Assembly: GCA_003242085.1 (NCBI GenBank)
Contig: QBML01000005.1
Location: forward strand, 62,001-126,000
DNA: 64,000 bases
Source of the DNA: Pseudanabaena frigida
GTDB lineage: Bacteria > Cyanobacteriota > Cyanobacteriia > Pseudanabaenales > Pseudanabaenaceae
Reading direction: 5' to 3'
Positions 18,196-28,100 of this stretch are shown here, one piece after another. The first letter of the stretch is position 1, and every line of letters begins with the position of its first letter. The notes beneath the pieces were generated by a model. The model saw nothing but the letters and a program-made list of their open reading frames with translations, made no database searches and was not told where the DNA came from. A program made the translations under genes and the position numbers.

Positions 18196-21100
18196 CTATG
18201 GATTAACACCGACGAACGGTGGTATCTTCTCTGGACTCCAATCATGCCAAGTACCATCAAAATAGTTGTAATGAACTTTGTTATCTATCCCGAGTAAATA
18301 GACTTGTAAGTTGTTGTTTTGAGGATTGACTATAGCGGAAATACTCTTGCCTGATGGTTGCTTGATAATGTCTGGACTCCACTCATGCCAAAGTTGATCC
18401 TCCTTACGGAGATAGTTGAGATAAACTCTGTCATCTGTCCCAATTAAAAAGACTTCTACATTTTGATTGTTAGGATTAGCTGCAACGAAAATATTCTTAC
18501 CCAATGTTTGTTGTTTGGAATTGTCTAGATTCGAGTTATTCTCACTGCCACTAGGAACAAAAACAAAATCACTTTTACTTAAATTTGTTTCATCTTTAAC
18601 AATGCCAATTAGTTCATCGGTGTTGCCTGGTCGTTTCATTAAAACTTTAGTGTCGTCACCGACAACCACCAAACGATAATTATTGGTTCCATTCAGTTGA
18701 ATCTTATCTTCTCCGATGCTGAAATCGATGATGTCAGCACGATCGCTAAAACCCTCAGTAGTAACATCGCCATCATCGTAGTAAGCTTTGGTTGCACTTC
18801 CTAGGACAAATATATCCTTCCCTGCTCCACCATAAAAGGTATCTATCTCAACTTTCCTAGGGGTGAGGGATTTCTCATCAACACCGATAAGAGTATTGTT
18901 GCCTTCATTCCCTCTAATGAAATTACTGGCAGAGTTACCTGTCCCGTCAATTGCAGTTGTTCCTGTCAAGGTCAAGTTTTCAAGATTAGGCAGATTGGCA
19001 AGACTAAAGGTGATACTAGATTGAATTGTATCTGTTCCTTCATACGATTTTTCGGTAATTGTGTCAGTGGTTGTATCCACAATATACAGATCGTTTCCTG
19101 TACCACCCACTAACGTATCAATACCCTCGCCCCCATCAAGCAAATCATTACCCGATTCTCCATAAAGCTTATCATTACCCGCATAGCCATAGAGAAAATC
19201 ATTACCGTCATCTTCGTAACAAGAGCCAATGGTATTTTTCAAATCACAGAAGGGAGGCAAATCACTGGGCATCTGATTGATCATACGTCCAGCAAGGTTA
19301 AAACCGCCATAAAGCTCGTCATTTCCACTACCTCCCTCAATCAGGTCATCACCAAATTCGCCTGTAAACCCTATTGCTCCTACAGAAGGTTTAAGTCGGT
19401 CACCAGCATAGGTTCCTACTCTGCTGCCGGAAGGAATATTAGTGTCATTACCTTGGATAGGGGTTTGTTTAAAAGCACTAAGTTTCCCCGCAAATTCCCC
19501 ATCCGCGAGAAGCCCAATATCATCTAATAGATTCGCAAACTCACCATTGGAAAGTTCAGATCCCCGAAAATTGTTATCAATAGAAACAATGGTCTCAGGC
19601 TGTTTGCGATCAATACTTAGATTGATATTTACGTAGCTACCGAGTTGATTCTCCAATGAATATTTATATTTATCTGGATCAGGTGTAGTCGGCAAAATCA
19701 GTGTATCAATTCCAGGCTGAAAATCTTTGATTATAATTTTATCTCTTGTTCCGTCTTTATCAATTTTACCCCAATTTTTTGTACCAGAATCTGAAACAGC
19801 TTTTTGAGCCTTTTCTCGTTGAGCGACAATTTGAGCTTTAATAGCCTTGTTGTTATTCCAAACCTCGGCAGCCTTTAGGTATTTTTCAATGCCATAATTT
19901 ATTAAAGCTCCCCCTGGTACAAAAGATTCAATGCCTGCGGAAATACTATCCAGAATTATATCGTGAGTAAGATTACTAACAACTTCACTTCCAGAATTTC
20001 CCGGCTCTTCAGGCAGCGTTATAGCATTAACAAAGTCTGATAACTTTTGGGTGTTGAAGTCAAAGGCTAGTTTTGTTTCACCTGTGAGGTTAATGATAAA
20101 TGTGTCTTTACCCTTTCCACCAGTAAGTGTTTTGGTTCGACCATTTATACCAGCAACAGCATAGATGGTGTCATTGCCATTACTTCCATCTACAGTGTAG
20201 TTTCCATTCGCATTAGAGTCCGCAGAGTCCTTAGAAGTCTTTTCCATGATATAAAAATCGTTAGACCCATTGAGCCGTTCTAGGCTCAAAATGTCATCTT
20301 CACTACTACCTTGATAGGTGAAGATTCCACCATATCTGACAAACACATTTTTGCCCAAGCTTTGACCAGAAGTTCCGCCGTCACCGCCTTGGACTGAGTT
20401 ATCACGAAAAGTGCTATTGTTTAGGGTTAACTTCGCATTTTCATTAACAAAAATCGCACCACCCAAGCCAGCGCCGCCACCTCCCTGTTTTTGACTTGCG
20501 TCATTACCAGATTGTTTGCCAGCCCCACCAAATAAACCTAAATCTTTACCAGGTCTACCACTCGAACCCGCATCAGCCCTTGTTGAAGAATTCCTACCAC
20601 CTGAACCACCTATACCACCTAAACCAGAAGCTCCGCCGCCACCGCCAAAATTGCTATTTCCCCCATTACCCCCATCACCACCATTCCCACCTCTACCTCT
20701 AACCGTTGATGATTTACCAGATTGCACCCCTCTGCTTCCCTGCCCTCCATTACCACCTGCGCCGCCGCCACCACCAAATCCACCATCAGTTCCATTAGTA
20801 CCTAATTGCCCTTTAACTGACCATTTTATAAGATAAGAACCGTTTTCACCAGCTTTACCTCCGCCCTCTAATCCGTTGAAGCCACCTCCATCTCCTAAGT
20901 TGCTACTTTGCAAATTCACAACCGCGTTCCCGCCGATCGCTCTATTATTGAGAAAAGTAACATTGTCAAGCGTTACACTACTTCCCGTATCAATAAATAA
21001 TGCTCCGCCAGCTCCCAAACCACCGCCGCCGCCATTAATTCCATCGCCACCCTTGGCATAACCATCAGCAAATGTTAGTCCAGAAATTTTGACTTTAGCC

Positions 21101-21462
21101 CCCTTAACAGTCATGATTTGTGTTTGGGAGTTATTATACTTACCACTAATGGTTGTATTACCACCATTCACAAAATCAATCTCGTTACCAGACTCTATGA
21201 TGAGTGAATTGTCAAGAAAAATCGTTCCACTCACATCCGTGAAATCGATGATATCTTTTCCCGGTCTATCTTTAGCCTCCCTGATGGCTTTACGTAAAGA
21301 ATAAGCATAACTGCCATCCTTGTTGTCAATTCTAATCGTATTGACAAGTGAACTTTGAGCAAGGCTTACAATCCCATTTAGAGCAATAGAACTAGTGAAA
21401 GAGAACACAAACAACAACACAAAACATAGGAATCTGAAAGCTGCTCTAGAAATACGATTCAT
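18196..21462 (-). CDS. large exported glycine-rich/RTX protein with C-terminal lectin-like repeats
   Basis: 1088 residues. Order: signal peptide (1-36, ...GIVSLAQ), right-handed beta-helix-like segment (about 60-185; repeats of xISGLTFADG, VTLDNVTFLNN), glycine-rich block (about 195-340), a first calcium-repeat patch (GNDTIYA, GGKGKDTFII, about 425-455), an unclassified middle, RTX nonapeptides (GGSGNDELYGG, GNDKLYGESGNDLLDGG, GGTGNDLYIVD, about 710-795), and a final 97 residues with two WHEWSP/WHDWSP repeats that resemble beta-propeller lectins. A secreted calcium-binding surface or matrix protein is inferred. Sec signal plus RTX is an unusual mix, since most RTX proteins leave by type I secretion without a cleaved signal. 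Confidence 0.8.
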   Translation of the reverse strand: MNRISRAAFRFLCFVLLFVFSFTSSIALNGIVSLAQSSLVNTIRIDNKDGSYAYSLRKAIREAKDRPGKDIIDFTDVSGTIFLDNSLIIESGNEIDFVNGGNTTISGKYNNSQTQIMTVKGAKVKISGLTFADGYAKGGDGINGGGGGLGAGGALFIDTGSSVTLDNVTFLNNRAIGGNAVVNLQSSNLGDGGGFNGLEGGGKAGENGSYLIKWSVKGQLGTNGTDGGFGGGGGAGGNGGQGSRGVQSGKSSTVRGRGGNGGDGGNGGNSNFGGGGGASGLGGIGGSGGRNSSTRADAGSSGRPGKDLGLFGGAGKQSGNDASQKQGGGGAGLGGAIFVNENAKLTLNNSTFRDNSVQGGDGGTSGQSLGKNVFVRYGGIFTYQGSSEDDILSLERLNGSNDFYIMEKTSKDSADSNANGNYTVDGSNGNDTIYAVAGINGRTKTLTGGKGKDTFIINLTGETKLAFDFNTQKLSDFVNAITLPEEPGNSGSEVVSNLTHDIILDSISAGIESFVPGGALINYGIEKYLKAAEVWNNNKAIKAQIVAQREKAQKAVSDSGTKNWGKIDKDGTRDKIIIKDFQPGIDTLILPTTPDPDKYKYSLENQLGSYVNINLSIDRKQPETIVSIDNNFRGSELSNGEFANLLDDIGLLADGEFAGKLSAFKQTPIQGNDTNIPSGSRVGTYAGDRLKPSVGAIGFTGEFGDDLIEGGSGNDELYGGFNLAGRMINQMPSDLPPFCDLKNTIGSCYEDDGNDFLYGYAGNDKLYGESGNDLLDGGEGIDTLVGGTGNDLYIVDTTTDTITEKSYEGTDTIQSSITFSLANLPNLENLTLTGTTAIDGTGNSASNFIRGNEGNNTLIGVDEKSLTPRKVEIDTFYGGAGKDIFVLGSATKAYYDDGDVTTEGFSDRADIIDFSIGEDKIQLNGTNNYRLVVVGDDTKVLMKRPGNTDELIGIVKDETNLSKSDFVFVPSGSENNSNLDNSKQQTLGKNIFVAANPNNQNVEVFLIGTDDRVYLNYLRKEDQLWHEWSPDIIKQPSGKSISAIVNPQNNNLQVYLLGIDNKVHYNYFDGTWHDWSPEKIPPFVGVNP

Positions 21463-21942
21463 AAGTTCAGGAAGGATGGAAACTGGTTAATATTTGCCGC
21501 AAAATACAATTGAGAATAATCTTAGAAATTATTTAAGAAGATAAAAGTCCTTCATGCGAAAATTGATATGTACCATATTCGCAATTAAGCCCAGCCTAGA
21601 TAAATTACTTTAGAATTCTGAACTTAAATTTTTTTAATTAAAATTTTAAATCGCTTAAATTAAACTGAGAATCACATGGATTATTTTATTTAGCTAGAAA
21701 ACTTAATAAATATTTATGATTTAATATGCGGATCGACTCACTGCTACGTAGATTCTAGATAATGTCCACAATCAAGTATTAATAAAAACATTACTCTGAT
21801 CATACTAAAAAGCCCTATATATATAAAATTTTATGATTTATTTAGTCTTAAATAATAAGCAACGCGATCGCCACAAAAAATACCATTTTGCAAATTTTCT
21901 ATAGCCAAAAAACTCCTTATAAATTTGTTGTATTTTTAAATA
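21463..21942. other. 480-bp AT-rich gap
   Basis: Very AT-rich with no long open frame and no strong hairpin. It holds the promoter region of the minus-strand RTX gene; I cannot pick out a convincing -35/-10 pair. Confidence 0.45.
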
Positions 21943-22147
21943 CTGGCAAAAGCAAAAAGTCGATATGTTTGTAATAGCAGCGGTGAAGACTTCCCGCAAA
22001 TGTATGAGAAATGTCCCGCTTGATCTAGTTGAGGAACCTTGCAAGAGGAACTAATTCCTGTCATCTCCACAAATACCAATGCGATCGCAATTCGTCCTAA
22101 TCTAATCCCATTCGCATCTTATGGAGAAGATAAAACTAGAGAATTCT
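21943..22147 (+). pseudogene. degenerate partial copy of the radA 5' end
   Basis: From 21943 the sequence follows the start of radA (22791 on) almost base for base: CTGGCAAAAGCAAAAAGTCG against ATGGCAAAAGCAAAAAGTCG, then the zinc-finger region, then AATGCGATCGC. Differences destroy it: start ATG became CTG, TGC became TGA, TGG became TGA, and the second Cys of the first CxxC is lost. After about 150 bp it becomes shorter than radA through deletions and fades out at AACTAGAGAATTCT. It is therefore a dead duplicate, separated from real radA by one lipoprotein gene. Confidence 0.88.
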
Positions 22148-22191
22148 AAAATTGCTATAATTGATAACCATATTAAAAACTTGACAAAAAT

Positions 22192-22749
22192 ATGATGAAG
22201 AATACCTCAATGCTACTTTTATTGTCTATGGTTCTTGGTTGTTCTTCATTTACCCCTCAAGTTGATACTGCCAACACTCTTCCATTAACTCAAGTTACTC
22301 CCACCGCAACGAAGAATAAATCCATTCCTGACAATCAGCCTGTCAAGAAACAGTTGGGCAACTCAACATTTACAGATATTAACACCTTCACTATTGATGA
22401 GTTGTTTGCCGCAAAGGGTGGTGGATGTGGCATGACCTTACAAGCAAAAGCCGCAAAGGGAACTAAGAATTTTTTATTTTTTAATGGAATTTCTCCTAAC
22501 TCGATGCTGATAAAAATCAATAATAAAATGACTCGATTTAGTCTTGTCGAAGCAGTAGGCAATGATTTTTATGGTCAAAAGAATTTCCAAATTTTTGTTA
22601 GTGAAGATAAAAAAATTGAGGTAAGAATAGCTGTAGTTCAGGGGCAAAGAGGCGAAATCGAATCTCTTGGTATTAGTACAGGTGTAATGTTAGTTAAAAC
22701 TGGAGATAGTTTCCAAGAGTTAGCGGTAATTGGTGATGCTGGCTGTTAA
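22192..22749 (+). CDS. lipoprotein of unknown function
   Basis: 185 residues. MMKNTSMLLLLSMVLGCSS is a lipoprotein signal with lipobox VLGC, so Cys17 would be lipid-modified and the protein membrane-anchored. A low-complexity linker with many Thr/Pro follows to about residue 55, then a compact domain with FTIDELFAAKGGGCGMTLQAK and ending in GDAGC (two Cys, possible disulfide). The GGGCGMTL segment recurs in small cyanobacterial exported proteins in my memory, but I cannot name a family. A TATAAT at 22156-22161 is a possible -10. It lies between the dead and the live copy of radA. Confidence 0.8.
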   Translation: MMKNTSMLLLLSMVLGCSSFTPQVDTANTLPLTQVTPTATKNKSIPDNQPVKKQLGNSTFTDINTFTIDELFAAKGGGCGMTLQAKAAKGTKNFLFFNGISPNSMLIKINNKMTRFSLVEAVGNDFYGQKNFQIFVSEDKKIEVRIAVVQGQRGEIESLGISTGVMLVKTGDSFQELAVIGDAGC

Positions 22750-22790
22750 ATCTAGAGATTACATCAGTTCGTAAAAAAAAGAATTAAACA

Positions 22791-24236
22791 ATGGCAAAAG
22801 CAAAAAGTCGATATGTATGTAATAACTGTGGTGAAGACTTCCCACAAATGTATGGGAAATGTCCCGCTTGCTCTAGTTGGGGAACCTTGCAAGAGGAACT
22901 AATTCCTGTCATATCCACAAATACTAATGCGATCGCTACATTCTCGCATCTCGGTACAGCCAAATCCACGGGCAAAGCCAAACCTAGAGAATCCTTAACC
23001 CTCTCGCAAATTACCGATAACGACCAAGCGCGATCGCCTTCTGGCTATGAAGAACTCGATCGCGTCTTAGGTGGAGGTATTGTCGCTGGTTCCCTTGTTC
23101 TGATTGGAGGTGAACCAGGGATTGGGAAAAGTACGCTGTTATTGGGCATGGCGCAAAAATTGATGAGTCGCTATCCTACGCTCTATGTCTGTGCCGAGGA
23201 GTCAGCGCAACAGGTAAAACTGCGATCGCAGCGATTGGGAATCTTAGAAGAGAACTCTGACGATCTCTATTTGTTAGCGGAAACAGATTTAGAAACAGTT
23301 CTGAGAGAATTACAATCTCTTCGTCCCAAGGTTGCCGTCATCGATAGTATTCAAGCCCTCTACTTCTCAAACTTAAATGCTGCCCCTGGTTCCGTTTCGC
23401 AAGTGCGGGAATGTACGGCGGCGCTGATGCGGGTAGCGAAGCGAGAGAATATCTCTTTATTTATCGTCGGTCATGTCACCAAGGAAGGCTCGATCGCGGG
23501 GCCCAAAGTCTTAGAGCATATGGTGGATACGGTTCTCTATTTTGAAGGCGATCGCTTTGCAACTCACAGATTATTGCGATCGGTCAAAAATCGTTTTGGT
23601 GCAACGCAGGAAATCGGCGTATTTGAGATGATTGATCGCGGCTTGCGCGAAGTTTCCAATCCTTCCGAATTGTTTCTCGGCAATCGCGATGAATCTGTCC
23701 CCGGAACCGCCACAATTGTCGCCTGTGAGGGAACGCGCCCGATTGTGGTAGAGTTACAAGCCCTCGTCAGTCCCACCAGTTATTCTTCGCCACGCCGCAC
23801 GACTACAGGTATTGAGACTAATCGCTTTCTGCAAATTCTTGCTGTTCTCGAAAAGCGGATTGGGATTCCTTTATCAAAACTTGATGCCTATGTTGCGGCG
23901 GCGGGTGGCTTGAATGTGGCGGAACCTGCGGTGGATTTGGGAGTAGCGATCGCTGTGGCGGCAAGTTTTCGCGATCGCACCGTCGATCCGCGCACCGTGA
24001 TGATCGGTGAAGTAGGTTTAGGTGGACAGGTGCGCCCAGTTTCGCAATTGGATTTGCGTTTAAAGGAAGCGGCGAAGTTGGGATTTAAACGGGCGATTAT
24101 CCCCAGTATGCAGGTGATGCAAAATTACGGCATGGAAATCGTGCCTGTAACCAAGGTTTTAGATGCGATCGTCGCAGCTTTGCCTCGCACAAAGTTTGAA
24201 GTTGCCAAGTCAAGTGATGAGTCAGAAATTAATTAA
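22791..24236 (+). CDS. radA: DNA repair protein RadA
   Basis: 481 residues, complete. N-terminal zinc finger C-x2-C (YVCNNCGEDFP) and C-x2-C (GKCPACSSWGT), then a RecA-like core with Walker A GEPGIGKST (about residues 106-114), the RadA-specific KNRFG motif (about 265-269), and a C-terminal Lon-like domain (VAAAGGLNVAEPAVDLGVA). RadA is a branch-migration helicase aiding RecA recombination. The start is fixed by the zinc finger. A damaged copy of its first 150 bp lies 850 bp upstream. Confidence 0.97.
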   Translation: MAKAKSRYVCNNCGEDFPQMYGKCPACSSWGTLQEELIPVISTNTNAIATFSHLGTAKSTGKAKPRESLTLSQITDNDQARSPSGYEELDRVLGGGIVAGSLVLIGGEPGIGKSTLLLGMAQKLMSRYPTLYVCAEESAQQVKLRSQRLGILEENSDDLYLLAETDLETVLRELQSLRPKVAVIDSIQALYFSNLNAAPGSVSQVRECTAALMRVAKRENISLFIVGHVTKEGSIAGPKVLEHMVDTVLYFEGDRFATHRLLRSVKNRFGATQEIGVFEMIDRGLREVSNPSELFLGNRDESVPGTATIVACEGTRPIVVELQALVSPTSYSSPRRTTTGIETNRFLQILAVLEKRIGIPLSKLDAYVAAAGGLNVAEPAVDLGVAIAVAASFRDRTVDPRTVMIGEVGLGGQVRPVSQLDLRLKEAAKLGFKRAIIPSMQVMQNYGMEIVPVTKVLDAIVAALPRTKFEVAKSSDESEIN

Positions 24237-24289
24237 ATTTTTATGTTTGGCAAATCTTAAAAAAATTTTTACCAAACCCACCCAAAAGC

Positions 24290-24336
24290 CCAAATTAGTG
24301 TGTTAGTATATTTAGGCAGCCAAATTAGTGTGTTAG
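24290..24336. promoter_or_regulatory. 17-bp direct repeat, candidate operator
   Basis: CCAAATTAGTGTGTTAG occurs at 24290-24306 and again at 24320-24336, a 30-bp period (about three helical turns), ending 5 bp before ATG 24342. Identical sites on one face of the helix suggest a repressor site; alternatively a small duplication. Confidence 0.45.
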
Positions 24337-24341
24337 GTTAT

Positions 24342-25109
24342 ATGAGGATCGTGAACAGGCAACCCCTAAATGTTGAGCTACTGACGCTTGATGATGGTAC
24401 TCAAAAGATCGCTTGGGATGTCAAGCAACTCCAGTTTTTATTGGGTATCAGTGATTTGCTCCATCAGGAAGAGTTATCTTCAGCAGCAATTACAGGAGTT
24501 AATTCTTCTGGTATACCGACTATTGAGACGGTAATTGCGATATTAGATGAACTTGGTTTAAAGGATTTATACGAAGTTCGCTATCGTAAACAGTACGCAA
24601 CAATCATTCCTAAAACTGAATCAAAGCGACCTAAAGTTGCTATGTATGTTGTACAGCAGCAATCAGAACTTGCTTTATCCATTCATGAAAAGATATGGAT
24701 TGGGCAAATAGCTACGTTTCGAGTCTGGCATGTAAATGCACGAGATTATGATGAGAGCGACATTGTACGTGATGAAAGACTATATATCCCTCTATCAGAA
24801 AGAGATGATTTTTTTGGAAGGATTTCTGAAATCCCTCAAATTAGGAATACTGATTTAGAGTATAAAGCCTTTTATGAATATGTCAGTTTAACTAGATCTG
24901 ACACAAATGACATGATGTTTTTGGACATGAAAGAACAAAATATTTGCTACGCAATTAGTTCAGATCAAAGATTTCCATCTACATCAAGAGTCTCATTTTC
25001 TCATTGTTCAGAATTAGAAAACCTCCTATTGAGTTTGCAGACAAATTTAAAGTCTTTTTTACAATCTAATGGAGACAAACCTGAGATTTCGGCCTCTAGT
25101 AATTCCTAG
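24342..25109 (+). CDS. protein of unknown function downstream of direct repeats
   Basis: 255 residues from ATG 24342; a GTG at 24300 in the same frame would add 14 residues coded by the direct repeats, which I think are regulatory. No signal peptide or membrane segment. N-terminal region (QPLNVELLTLDDGTQKIAWD, then LGISDLLHQEEL) could hold a small helical domain; the rest mixes charged helices and strands. I do not recognise a family. Its stop is 28 bp from the DUF2726-like gene, and a HigB-type toxin gene overlaps that one, so the three may be one transcription unit. Confidence 0.65.
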   Translation: MRIVNRQPLNVELLTLDDGTQKIAWDVKQLQFLLGISDLLHQEELSSAAITGVNSSGIPTIETVIAILDELGLKDLYEVRYRKQYATIIPKTESKRPKVAMYVVQQQSELALSIHEKIWIGQIATFRVWHVNARDYDESDIVRDERLYIPLSERDDFFGRISEIPQIRNTDLEYKAFYEYVSLTRSDTNDMMFLDMKEQNICYAISSDQRFPSTSRVSFSHCSELENLLLSLQTNLKSFLQSNGDKPEISASSNS

Positions 25110-25137
25110 ATAATTTATTATAGAAAACCCAGAATAT

Positions 25138-25653
25138 ATGTATACAAGCCAAGTTCAAGAAGGAAAATCTTTTCTTCATCAGGGACAAATTTGCTTGATG
25201 GAATTGATTGAGGGAGTTTTGCAAGATAAAACTCAATATCGCCTATTTCCTGAAGTTTCCCTTGCGCGGATAGTTCAAAAAAACGGGCTAGAAGCAAGTC
25301 TTCACGCTGAATTGCAAAGATTTATTAGGAGTTGTAGCTCTCTCGATATTCTGATTTGTCGCCATGAAGCTATGTCTTCTCTGCCTATCATTGCGATTGA
25401 GCGTCAAAGTCCATATCATGACTTCCCTGATCGCCAAGAAGCAGATCGCAAAAAGGCAGCAATTCTCAGAAAAGCAGAACTTCCATTAATCTATGCTGAT
25501 GAACCATCCAAAGGAATTGTTCGCTTTGCCAAAGCCGAGCAACCTCAAAATATTTGCTGTGAAGTGAATGTTTATCGAGGCTTAGGACGTGATAAATTAC
25601 GCGATTTCTTGCTGTCAGTGATGGAAGAAAATCATGAGAGTCAAAGGGTATGA
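25138..25653 (+). CDS. DUF2726-like protein (restriction-endonuclease fold)
   Basis: 171 residues. The central part, LDILICRHEAMSSLPIIAIE followed by DRQEADRKKAAILRKAELPLIY, follows the DUF2726 pattern: an Asp strand, a second acidic strand and an alternating basic helix, which belongs to the PD-(D/E)XK fold group. The usual IELDD is IERQS here, so one metal ligand may be missing and catalysis is uncertain. The last 4 bp overlap the ATG of the following toxin gene. Function unknown; nucleic-acid binding is a reasonable inference. Confidence 0.6.
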   Translation: MYTSQVQEGKSFLHQGQICLMELIEGVLQDKTQYRLFPEVSLARIVQKNGLEASLHAELQRFIRSCSSLDILICRHEAMSSLPIIAIERQSPYHDFPDRQEADRKKAAILRKAELPLIYADEPSKGIVRFAKAEQPQNICCEVNVYRGLGRDKLRDFLLSVMEENHESQRV

Positions 25654-25991
25654 CTGATAAACCAATTCGCTGGATCGGCTCATCCCTAAATAACCTAACA
25701 AATTTTCCTGATACAGTTCGTAAAAAAGCAGGTTTCCAACTAAGAGCAATTCAGGGTGGTGATACACCTTCAGATTTTAAACCCATGCTGACCGTTGGTT
25801 TAGGTGTTGAAGAAATTCGTATTCGGACTGAAGATGCTTATCGAATCTTTTATGTTGCCAGATTTGCAGAAGCCGTTTACGTTCTCCATGCCTTTCACAA
25901 GAAAACGCAAAAGACTTCAAAATTAGATATAGAAATTGGACAAAAGCGCTATCAGCAAATGTTGCAGTATCGACAATCTGACCAAGAATGA
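25650..25991 (+). CDS. RelE/HigB-type (phage Gp49-like) toxin
   Basis: 113 residues. RKKAGFQLRAIQGGDTPSDFKPM (helix 1 with linker), VEEIRIRTEDAYRIFYVARF and VYVLHAFHKKTQKT are the standard segments of the Gp49-like branch of ribosome-dependent mRNA endonuclease toxins. The C-terminal Phe-His-Lys-Lys-T motif is intact. Normally the HTH antitoxin follows on the same strand. Here the matching antitoxin is on the opposite strand, 19 bp away and tail to tail, which is unusual and leaves the two under separate promoters. Confidence 0.85.
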   Translation: MTDKPIRWIGSSLNNLTNFPDTVRKKAGFQLRAIQGGDTPSDFKPMLTVGLGVEEIRIRTEDAYRIFYVARFAEAVYVLHAFHKKTQKTSKLDIEIGQKRYQQMLQYRQSDQE

Positions 25992-26010
25992 AGCTAGAAA
26001 TCAGCAACTC

Positions 26011-26316
26011 TTAAGCAGCCTTCACATTTACCTCAATCCTCACATCCATACCCGCACGCACCAACATCATCACTAACTTATCAATACTAAACCGCTCAAT
26101 ATCGCCATTGATCAAATCACTAATTCGAGGTTGAGTTTCACCAAAAAATAAAGCCGCTTGCTTTTGCGTCCATCCTTGAGACTGAATGAAGCGCTTAATA
26201 TTCAACATCAAGTCTGCCCGAATTTTGAGATTAAGAGCATCTTCTGACGCAAAGCCCAAGTCCTCAAACACATTGTCGCTACCTTGAATAACTTCAGGGA
26301 TTTGATTCTGGGTCAT
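26011..26316 (-). CDS. XRE/HigA-type antitoxin, convergent with its toxin
   Basis: 101 residues. It opens with the short acidic segment (GSDNVFEDLGFASEDALN) typical of antitoxins that pair with Gp49-like toxins, then an HTH (WTQKQAALFFGETQPRISDLIN, about residues 49-70) and a C-terminal strand (GMDVRIEVNVKAA). In canonical loci it lies directly downstream of the toxin in the same operon. Here it is inverted relative to the toxin at 25650. TATA-like and ATTATA elements lie just upstream (26340-26360) and give it its own promoter. Confidence 0.85.
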   Translation of the reverse strand: MTQNQIPEVIQGSDNVFEDLGFASEDALNLKIRADLMLNIKRFIQSQGWTQKQAALFFGETQPRISDLINGDIERFSIDKLVMMLVRAGMDVRIEVNVKAA

Positions 26317-26388
26317 TTATTTGTTTTTTGATTTGTTGCATTATATCTAATATACCTTATTTGGCATATTCATGGCTAATCCCCTTCA

Positions 26389-26421
26389 CAAAAAAGGGAG
26401 CGCTTAGCGCTCCCTTTTTTG
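26389..26421. terminator. 15-bp hairpin at the end of ahcY
   Basis: Perfect arms 26389-26403 and 26407-26421, TTA loop, GCGC core, U-run on the minus-strand side; one base away from the ahcY stop. Confidence 0.85.
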
Positions 26422-26422
26422 A

Positions 26423-27766
<1,344 letters not shown>

Positions 27767-27808
27767 TTATTTATCTTATGCAGTTACTTGCCAGTAATTC
27801 TCATTACA

Positions 27809-27905
27809 AAAATCGGTTTTTTGAAAGCCACCCGTAGGCTGGCTTTCAAAAAACCGATTTTGTTGTTTTCAGCGCAGTAGGCGCTGAAAACAACAAAATC
27901 GGTTT
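27809..27905. repeat. nested double hairpin with a shared arm
   Basis: Hairpin 1: arms 27809-27830 and 27840-27861, 22 bp perfect. Hairpin 2: arms 27851-27875 and 27881-27905, 25 bp perfect, loop AGTAG. They share AAACCGATTTT at 27851-27861, so only one can form at a time. The rest of the 388-bp gap before trpB holds no gene; a HIP1 site and a TTAGCA...TATCCT pair near 28014-28032 are possible promoter parts. Confidence 0.7.
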
Positions 27906-28100
27906 CATAATCAGAATTTCTGGTTACTTCCAATAACAATTCGAGGTTATGGGTAATTCAATGAGTGAATATTTTGCGCGATCGCTGTGTTGAGGATTAG
28001 GCGATCGCTAAACTTAGCATTTTGTTATCCTAACTACAGTGCAACATATGCACCAACCAAGTTTTAATAGTAGCTAACTCATCAGTCAAGACTCACTGCA

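Noticed and set aside
20516-20836. Proline-rich plus-strand open frame opposite the RTX gene
   Set aside because: It is the antisense of the glycine-rich block; Gly codons read backwards give Pro.
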